Source of the DNA: Diaporthe sp. PMI_573
Lineage: Eukaryota > Ascomycota > Sordariomycetes > Diaporthales > Diaporthaceae
Assembly: GCA_021399435.1 (NCBI GenBank)
Contig: JAJTUP010000002.1
Coordinates: 62,001 to 126,000 of the forward strand
Length of the DNA stretch: 64,000 nt
Direction: 5' to 3'
A program made the translations under genes and the position numbers. Positions 56,618-64,000 of the stretch are shown in pieces. The notes under the pieces are model-generated. The model was not told where the DNA came from and did not search any database. It was given only the letters and a program-made list of their open reading frames with translations. The stretch's first letter is position 1, and each line of letters begins with the position of its first letter.

Positions 56618-58939
56618 ATGAACATCACGAAAGAAATACCAACCGACCGTCGGCGGTTTACGACCCTTGAAGGGTGGCGCGACGTTGGTCGCGGTGTTTA
56701 CCTCGCACCTGGATCGACTATCGCGTCCGTTGCATTTGAATCGACCCGGAGCTCACGATTTGATCCAGAATGGGATCGATTCGATGACAATGATTCTATC
56801 AAGACAAGACTGTCAAAGGCTGAGGAGCGAAGACGCACATTCATCCAGGCTCCCAGTACCAGCATCAGAAGACTTTCCGCACGACCTCCTGTCAACCCTT
56901 TCAGCTCCCCCGAGGATGCGGAGGTGGAAGCGGAACAACCAGTTCCTCATCGTGGCACACAGGACGATATTCACAATGAAGAGCAACGGCCACGTTCAGA
57001 ACAGCCGTTCCACATTTTCAACAAGAGACAGAAGTGGTTCCTCGTTATCATGATTGGTATGGCCGGCCTATTTTCCGGACTGTCTTCCAATATATACTTT
57101 CCGTCTTTAGATGCGATCGCCAGGGTACAGTTCTTATTGCCATTGGGTCTTGTGAGCCATCATGTATCATGTTGCAGCTGACATGGAAATCTAGGACCTA
57201 CACGTTAGTCTTGGAGCTGTATCTTTGACCATTACATCCTATCTCGTCATCCAGGGTATCTCGCCGCTGTTCTGGGGTCCATTATCTGATACAATAGGAC
57301 GGAGACCAATTTACATGGCCTCGTTTTCCGTCTACATCGTCGCCAATATTATCCTTAGCTTCTCACCCAACTTCCCTGTTCTCCTAATTGCCAGAGGGTT
57401 GCAATCAGCGGGAAGCGCGTCAACCGTTAGCATCGGTAGGTTTCCAGCGCCAACAAATGGACGGAATTGATTTGGCTGATCCGGAACTGTGGGCAACAGG
57501 CAACGGGGTGATCCAAGATATTGCCACACCTTTAGAACGAGGCAACTTCATCAGTTTCTATCAGGCCAGTACGTTTTCCCCCCAAACTCTCAAAACTGTA
57601 ACCACATGGGTGTTGTGTCATTGACTTGTTCAGTTCGCAACTTTAGCATTGCCATCGGCCCAGTGCTGGGAGGACTCCTAGCCAACTTTCTTGGGTTCCG
57701 GTAGGACATCCGCAACAACTCGTTAATATGTATAAAAGAGATTTACTGACAGCTTATACTTCTCAGCTCCATCTTCGTCTTCCTCACCATCATTTCCGGC
57801 CTCGTCCTGATCATGCTGCTCATCTACCTACCCGAGACCCTACGCAGAATTGCCGGCAATGGCACGCTGAGACTTTCGGGCGTTTATCAGCCCTTCATTC
57901 GCAGGCTCACTAAGGAGCCGGATTTTATGGAAGACCCTGGAGAAAAGCCAGAAGTGCCAAAGGTCACCTTGAAGACATTTGCAGCACCCATAAAGCTGCT
58001 TGTTGAGAAAGACATCATTGCCCTCTTGGTCTCTGGAGGCATGGTCTACACAATATGGAGTATGGTGGTGGCAAGCACGACAGGAATCTTCAAGGACCGG
58101 TTCGGGTTGAACGAGTTGATGCTGGGGTTGGTCTTCTTGCCCAATGGTGAGTAACAGCGTCGTTGGTTTCACTTCGTGCAATGCCAAGCAGAACAAACTA
58201 ACACGATCTTCGCACAGGCTTCGGCACCATTGTGGGCTCCTCTGTCGCCGGCAAGATTATGACACGAGACTTCGTACGTTTTGAACAGTGGTACCTTGAA
58301 ACTCACCCGGGCGCGGCTGCCCCCTCTAAATCAAGGAAGGCATTCGCGCCCGACTTTCCTATGTACGTTCTCTGACGTGGATCAACCACTCCAATGCACT
58401 GAAACCATCCCATTCACTCCCTACCCCTTACTACTGGGCTCAAATGTTGCCACTGCTACTACGGCAAGGGATGCTGACCACGAAACTCCGACAGTGAGCA
58501 CGCTCGCCTCCGGTCTATCCCCTGGATTACCCTCATCTTTGTTGTTTCCACCGCCATCTATGGCTTCACAGTCCTGCCCACCGACCGGCTCCCACCGCAA
58601 GCGGCCACCCCAGCGTGGATCGTCCTCCCGCTTTTCCTCCAATTCCTTATAGCCGCAACGTCTAATGCCGTGTTCGCGATCAACACCACACTTGTATCCG
58701 ACCTCTGCCCCGGCAAAGGTGCGAGTTCCACAGCTATCAATAACCTTGTGAGATGCAGCATGGCAGCCGTGGGTGTCGGCGTGATTGACTCGATGCTGGC
58801 ACTTGTGGGCCGTGCGGAGACGTTTATCGCGCTGGCGTTGCTTGTGGTGGCCATGTCGGCGATATACGTACTGGAGTGGTATTGGGGAATGCAATGGAGG
58901 CAGGAGAGGGAGGCGAAGAAGAATACAGAGAAAGTGTAG
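56618..58939 (+). CDS. MFS transporter, DHA1/Qdr-like drug:H+ antiporter
   Basis: Seven exons (56618-57124, 57195-57435, 57500-57568, 57634-57700, 57767-58146, 58218-58362, 58495-58939) join in phase for 617 residues. A cytoplasmic N-terminus of about 140 residues is followed by twelve predicted helices. Diagnostic segments are FSGLSSNIYFPSLDAIAR, SLTITSYLVIQGISPLFWGP, the loop 2-3 motif GPLSDTIGRRP, FSIAIGPVLGGLLANF, the central loop and DFPIEHARLRSIPW. The family exports drugs or organic ions from the plasma membrane in exchange for protons; yeast Qdr proteins are members. Its proximity to CYP51A is suggestive but not evidence of a link. All six introns are GT-AG, 64-132 nt. Confidence 0.9.
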
Positions 58940-59018
58940 CTCAAATGTAGGTGGTCTCTAGCTATAGACTTTACGAGTTTCAAGTTTGCTCGGGTATCCG
59001 CTTCGCGGCCACAGCATC

Positions 59019-59220
59019 TATCCTCCAACCTCTTGTGGAGTATCCTCCTATAGGTTCACCTCTTTTAGAATAGCCTACTATAGAACAGTCTCCCATAGAA
59101 CAGCTTCCTATAGGATAGCCTCCAGTAGGACAACCTCTTATTGAAGATTATATTACATAGTAACCTTCTATAAAGTAATAAGCTCCCTTAGGAAAGCATT
59201 CTGTAGAACAATTTCCTACA
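59019..59220. repeat. Degenerate 15-bp minisatellite, about 12 units
   Basis: Between the MFS and UNC93-like genes, units of period 15 such as TAGAACAGTCTCCCA, TAGAACAGCTTCCTA and TAGGATAGCCTCCAG run from about 59041 to 59220, more diverged at each end. The opposite strand reads GGAGGCTATCC-type units, the same core as the 2361-2450 array. Confidence 0.75.
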
Positions 59221-59376
59221 TCGTCAACAAACCACAGAGGCTCCACAATGACGTTTTCACATTTCTTGAAGTGTGGCTGTGTTACTGTAATAATGTATGT
59301 GAAGTCTGAACACAGGCTACACCCACATCTTACTAGCTCTCTCTCGAAATCCATGTTTCGAGTCTCCCAGCAATTT

Positions 59377-61002
59377 TCAGGGATTTATCTTTTCTGACTC
59401 AACTCCATCCTCTTGTACCACACTTGCATCTCTCTTTCCTGACTCCGGTGCGCTTGGTTCATCTATGAGGTGCATGTCTTCCAAGACGTGATTAGGAATC
59501 ACGGCGCCTTCTTCCCTATGGTCGTAATTTGTATCCTTGATATGGTAAATACCAAGATAGTAAAAGCTAGCAATTCCAAGCACATAGAACAATAAAATCC
59601 CCCCTGCCTCGGCAATGAAAGGGATCTTGATAGAGTCAAGGCCGAAGCAAATCGCTTCACCGGCGCCGAGGACCCCACGAAACACGCCGACATAGTGCGT
59701 CAGCTTTTGCGGCGAGTTCGTAATTGCGCCGATCCAGTAATACACGATGTTATGCCAGAGTTGCTGAGAGCACACCTATCAGCCTCTGATGAAATAGGCC
59801 TGCTTATCGGCGGTACTCACAGAAAATACCCAGTTGAGCATGAACAAGATGAATATCCAGCCAAATCGGGGCTCGTCCCAGTCAGTCGGGTTCTCTGGAG
59901 GCGCGTTCCTGTTGTAGTTGCGAGTGCGAATCTGAACCCGAGTCAGCACAAATCGGATCAGTTATTCACTCCTGAAACAACAAAAATAACTTTCTTACCA
60001 TCTCCCAAATCCAGGCAGCCACCAAAGGAACAGAAACAGCCGTTAAGCCGATAAGCCCACGCTTCCGCCGGCCCCATGCCTCGTGGTCTAGAATAGATCG
60101 CAATGCCCAGCCGGCGGGTATCTGAAGACAAACAGCAACGAAAGATAGTAACGAACGCGTTCTGAGATTATTCAAGTGGGCTACATCAGACTTTGTTAGC
60201 GAGCCAGGCAGACGGTACGCCTATGATATCACTCACCATTGACTGAGCCGCTATATACCAAGAAGCCCTCGGACGGAAAGAAAGCAGGCACCATGATCAA
60301 CAGCACCGGATCAGTGAAGATCATCAGATTTGACTTCAGCTCCGCCCATGCACCCCGAGCGGGATGGACAGCAACCACGGAACCATCATCTCGCCTCAGG
60401 TCCTGCGGTCGAAGCAGCAGCAGGCCACAGAGCCCACCAATAATCATGATCACGATAAAGGCGATGTAGACCGACCGAGGGACGCCCGCAACTGTAGCGG
60501 AGTTCCTGTTGATGATGACAGGGATGATACCTCCAATCACAGACCCCAGCGCCTGCATGTTCATCAGCATGGTAGCGAAAGAGCCCTTCTCGCGCTCCTC
60601 GGGGTAAGCAGTCGAGATGTAACCGGCTGTGATGAACACCATGCCAGCGCCGATGCCGATGATGGGCCCGGCCGCGTAGGGGTACCCCTTCTGGCCCGTC
60701 TCGTCATAGTACCAGAGTGAGCCAACGTATACAACGTACGTCTGGACCCCGATGCACATCGTTATACCGGGCCCGAGCTTGTTCAGAATGCTGCCTCCGA
60801 ATGAAGATGAGAAGAACCACACTGAGCAGAGTGTGGCATTGACAACTTGGACGACCTGAGCTGAGTCAGGTCGCCCGCCGCCAGCGCCTAGCAGATTGAG
60901 CGCGATGTACATGCCGGCCGATGCGCCGACACAGACGCCGCTGATTATATTCTGGACCCATGGGCTGCGGTACCGCAACTGTGGGAGATTGAACAGCGCC
61001 AT
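59377..61002 (-). CDS. UNC93-like membrane protein (MFS superfamily)
   Basis: Four exons (60237-61002, 59999-60180, 59821-59931, 59377-59763) join in phase across introns of 56, 67 and 57 nt to give 481 residues. About eleven to twelve hydrophobic helices are visible, starting VQNIISGVCVGASAGMYIAL, with WFFSSSFGGSILNKLGPG, AAGPIIGIGAGMVFITAGY and HYVGVFRGVLGAGEAICFG. This pattern is that of the fungal UNC93/DUF895 family of plasma-membrane or endomembrane proteins, whose substrate is unknown. The C-terminal tail is acidic. The final exon ends at a TAA-type stop near 59377, downstream of the minisatellite. Confidence 0.88.
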
Positions 61003-61541
61003 GATGATTCTGAGCTGAGGAAGGTTTGTAACAAATGGGTGTGTGTGTCCTCAAACAAGAAAGATGGCAGGGCACAGAAGAGAAGACGTGCTTTAGCAAG
61101 CATTAGCAATGCTTATAAAGGTGCCAGGTACGGAATATCATTTCCTGGCGAGGTAACCGTAAGCCGTTCAATATGCATTACAAGTATACACTGAAATTGC
61201 CTATATCGGGGGAGGCGATCTATACGACAGGAGAGAAATCTATCCCTAATTGTTCGAGATAAGCTGATTCAGGCTATGCATATTTCTCCAAATACGTAAA
61301 CCCTGGTCGGGGGCACATTTCAGAGCAGCAGCATGCATGAGTGAGGACTCCCACTTCGAGTTCTTTTGGTGGTATCACTCGTGGGCTAAAATTGATATGT
61401 CTCCTAAAAACAGGGTATCGACTGCATGTGAGGCGTACTGAATGTCCACGCCCTCAGGGGCTGTGAAACTCGAACCAATAAAGACCGTATTCGCCGCATA
61501 ATGTCCACTGCCCGACCAACTCATCATCTCAGTGCTCTCTT
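61003..61541. other. Intergenic region
   Basis: About 540 bp between two minus-strand genes; no gene recognised. It carries the UNC93-like promoter. Confidence 0.6.
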
Positions 61542-62207
61542 TTAGATCTCAAACATTCGCATCACAGCCTGGTGTGTTCCCGTCTCCATATTCAAATCCC
61601 CCGTGTAGCCTACACGACCGATGCCAACAGGCGCAAAGGCCACAACCGCCTCGTTCTGATGCTCGGGTGAGAGTACGACCGAATCTGTGTTCGAATTGTC
61701 CATGGCCAAAAACCAAGTGTGCTCGCGCTCCACATTCACCAGAGACAACGCCTGCTGTCTGTACAACTCATGCATTAACACCACTTTGCCCCTCAGCGTC
61801 GAAGCAGACGTGTTGAGCGCGAAAGACCCCCTGAGGATGGATCCCGGCTCCCAGGGCAAACCCCACGCATTCTTCCAGAAGTCTTTCATGACGTCCATTC
61901 GTAAGTGGCTCGAGAAGCAGTAGCTCATGACGACGGTGCCGCTGGCCCGCGCAAACGCCACCACGGCATCCAGAAGCTCCTTGTTGCCCGGCTGTGCCAG
62001 TCCAGGGTCGGTAACGAGGATCCCCTCGGGAAAGTTCTTGCTGAGGTACTTGAGGGCATCTGCGGCTGTGCGAACAGGTATGAGTATAGCGTGCTTCAGA
62101 AGCTCATTGAGACTGCCATTGAAGTTGCGCCTGTCGTCGCACAGGTCTTGCATCCACTTTTCGCCGATGGAGATGACAAGGATGACTGGCTTCCAGGATG
62201 TTGCCAT
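61542..62207 (-). CDS. Conserved-looking protein of unknown function
   Basis: Single exon of 221 residues from ATG 62207 (MATSWKPVILVISIGEKWMQ). An alpha/beta pattern can be seen: VILVISIGEKWM, a segment GILVTDPGLAQPGNKELLDAVV and ASGTVVMSYCFSSHLRMDVM, then FWKNAWGLPWEPGSI and a C-terminal NEAVVAFAPVGIGRVGYTGDLN. This hints at a Rossmann-like or ThuA/glutamine-amidotransferase-like fold, but I do not recognise the family and no catalytic triad is evident. No signal peptide or membrane segment. The frame is intact and has normal codon use, so a real gene is likely. Confidence 0.6.
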   Translation of the reverse strand: MATSWKPVILVISIGEKWMQDLCDDRRNFNGSLNELLKHAILIPVRTAADALKYLSKNFPEGILVTDPGLAQPGNKELLDAVVAFARASGTVVMSYCFSSHLRMDVMKDFWKNAWGLPWEPGSILRGSFALNTSASTLRGKVVLMHELYRQQALSLVNVEREHTWFLAMDNSNTDSVVLSPEHQNEAVVAFAPVGIGRVGYTGDLNMETGTHQAVMRMFEI

Positions 62208-62708
62208 GTTGCTCAAAGGCCGACGTTTTCCGCGCTGAATTAGTGTTCCCCGAGTGCTGTAACTATTCGTAATGTGTACCAACAGGAGCTATGACTGCGA
62301 TAATCCTGAATGTGTTGACATGGTCTATGTGAATGGAGAAAGTGAAGAGCTGTTTGCACTCCTCAAAAGCAATGAAGGCATAATCATGGGAAGGTGCGGA
62401 TCTTGATCAGGGTGATACCGGTCCGTTTGCTGTGTGATTATCTATTCAACAGGGCAGTGACTGCTCTCCCTGTCAAACGAAGTAAGACCTCCCGGTCGGT
62501 TTGCGCTTTCCCACACACGCGAAAATGGTCTTTGATTCAACAAGCTTGAGTGACGGAGTGACATGCTTAACGACCTGGAGGGCCAAGGGAGTACGGGTAT
62601 ATCCCAGTAAGTGCAGGGCTTTCTCGCGCCGCGCCCGGCCTCTCGAAAGTTAACACTGTTCAGCGACGACTACAACAGAACTGAATCCCATCGACCAACA
62701 CGGTTGGA
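62208..62708. other. Divergent intergenic region
   Basis: About 500 bp upstream of both the unknown gene (minus) and the kinase-like pseudogene (plus). No gene recognised. Confidence 0.55.
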
Positions 62709-63744
62709 TTGAAAGGGTGGTCGCCATCCGTGGCGCGGACGGGCAGGACAGGCCCCGATTTACAGCCGATAGCCGGCGCCAGCTCATCTCGTCCAAAGCC
62801 ACTGCTTCGAGACGAACCGGATACCTTCACTACCGACATTGGCCTCATTCTCGCCGTGCAGGTGAATCAAGTGACAAATGGTGTGAGGATACTGCCCCCT
62901 GAATACATCCACGACTTAGATCCAGACTCGCCCGACGCCTCATGGCGGCAAAGCTACGAGGCTAAGCGCTGCTGGAAGACAACCATCGCATACGAGCAGA
63001 TCAGCGGCAGTATATATCTTCATCCTCGCATCGGACCATTATTCCGTCGCGATCCTTGGAATGCCCTACCCATTCTAGCCAAACCATCAGGTCCGCCACT
63101 TGACAGACTTCTCCCCCAAAACAGGCCGGTATTGTACGAAGAAGGCACCCACCGAATCAAAGCAACACATCGCCCCCCTCGCTTACAAATGGGCCCTGCA
63201 CCTCGCGTCCGCCCTGTAATACGTCCATACGCAGGACATCATCCTCGGAGACCTCCGCACCGCTCACTGGTGGCTCTCCCGCGCCCCCACGCTGTTGCTC
63301 TCCTTAGTTGGTTTTCTGGACTCCAGCTTCAGGGACAGGAGCTCGGGAGTTGTATATATTGGCGGGACAGCCAGCAGCGAGTCTTTTCACCCGCTGAATA
63401 TCAGGCTTCCCGGCTCACGTCGGCCTCCTAAGCCCAGCGTGAGAACAGACATGTTCTTGTGGGGCTGCGTCGTATACGAGCTTATGGTTGGGCACTGGCC
63501 AGGGCATGCCCGTGAGGAGCACGCGGGGAGGTCGTGGGCGGATATCGGGCAGATGATTCCTCGAGGCGAGTGGCCTGAGCTGAAGAGGGAGTATCTCGGC
63601 GAGCTGGTGAAGAAGAGCTGGATAGGCGCGTATGAGTCAAGTCAGCGCTTGCGGGTGGACGTTTTGGACTTCTTGCAGGAAGGAGACTGGCTGGTGGAGG
63701 ACGGCGATGACTTGCAATTTGATGCCTCAACTGAAATTTCGTGA
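62709..63744 (+). pseudogene. Protein-kinase-like gene, frameshifted and nonsense-mutated
   Basis: The first frame opens ARTGRTGPDLQPIAG and contains WKTTIAYEQISG, HPRIGPLFRRDPWN and KPSGPPLDRLLPQNRPVLYEEG. Around 63155-63160 the kinase continues in the next frame: KQHIAPLAYKWALHLASAL, then TAA at 63217-63219, then YVHTQDIILGDLRTAHWWL (catalytic-loop-like), LVGFLDSSF and SVRTDMFLWGCVVYELMVGHWP. A single extra A in ATCAAAGC accounts for the shift. The stop stands where Gln (CAA) would fit, which would be one C-to-T change. Two independent lesions argue against a sequencing error. The HRD-type Asp and a DFG-like GFLD segment suggest it was already a divergent, perhaps inactive, kinase-like protein. 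An ATG at 62717 or an upstream exon is also possible. Confidence 0.75.
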
Positions 63745-64000
63745 GACCGCCGTACGCTGAGTCTTCGATTGTATTCGTACAACGCAATTCAGAGCCAGCA
63801 GAAAGGAATGCCTGACAATCTACGCAACCCTACTTGCCAACTACGTCCTCTCTGGGCGTATCACCATATACCTAGATGTATAATATTCTCTATGACATTA
63901 AGCGTACTCTTCTATTGATGAATTACCCCTCATAAAGGTAGCGCCCTAGGCGATTGACACGGTAGTTCTCTTGCTTGAGGGTAGCACTTGTGGTGGGGGC
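63745..64000. other. Right-end flank, nothing recognised
   Basis: The last 256 bp show no gene or repeat. Confidence 0.5.

Noticed and set aside
50549..58939. CYP51A and Qdr-like MFS as one azole-response cluster
   Set aside because: Two unrelated genes lie between them and there is no shared regulatory element that I can show.
1..64000. CRISPR array, tRNA or rRNA genes, transposon ends
   Set aside because: No spaced palindromic repeats, recognisable tRNA B boxes, rRNA segments or terminal inverted repeats were seen by eye; a tRNAscan or repeat search was not possible.

Overview
The window is nuclear DNA of a filamentous ascomycete (Pezizomycotina, most likely a Sordariomycete; the species is inferred, not identified). 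Genes carry many short GT-AG introns (mostly 48-145 nt). The families are typical of this group: 2EXR and F-box proteins, an ankyrin NLR, a glutamic peptidase, a CYP51A-type sterol demethylase, an Agd3-like polysaccharide deacetylase and an UNC93-like permease. No bacterial operon layout, CRISPR array, rRNA or tRNA gene was recognised. Gene models were assembled by joining exons at splice sites that keep phase, so most intron boundaries are inferred from sequence and family continuity.

Left part (1-11 kb): a SET-domain protein cut by the window edge, a small secreted protein, a G1 glutamic peptidase, an F-box protein, and a large secreted CE18/Agd3-like deacetylase. Centre-left (11.4-20.7 kb) holds the most striking locus. 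One four-exon gene (14464 to 11420, minus strand) encodes a PLP-dependent tryptophanase fused to a DMATS/ABBA-type indole prenyltransferase. Downstream of it lie a kinase-like gene with a probable frameshift, a cytochrome P450 broken by one in-frame TGA, and a truncated NmrA-like reductase. I read this as a two-domain enzyme that would release indole from tryptophan and prenylate it, beside what may be a decaying tailoring cluster.

Centre (20.7-48 kb) is mostly housekeeping and accessory genes: an intact ankyrin NLR, fimbrin (Sac6), a RING/ankyrin protein, a DDHD phospholipase, a 2EXR protein, a second intact P450, an SRAP/HMCES-type DNA-protein crosslinking protein, an F-box-like protein and a mitochondrial PPR protein.

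Right part (48-64 kb): CYP51A, a five-exon secreted protein with a 35-nt intron, a Ser/Thr-rich single-pass membrane protein, a seven-exon MFS transporter of the Qdr/DHA1 type, an UNC93-like permease, an unrecognised protein, and a kinase-like pseudogene with one frameshift and one nonsense codon. Two degenerate 15-bp minisatellites with the same core lie about 57 kb apart, on opposite strands.
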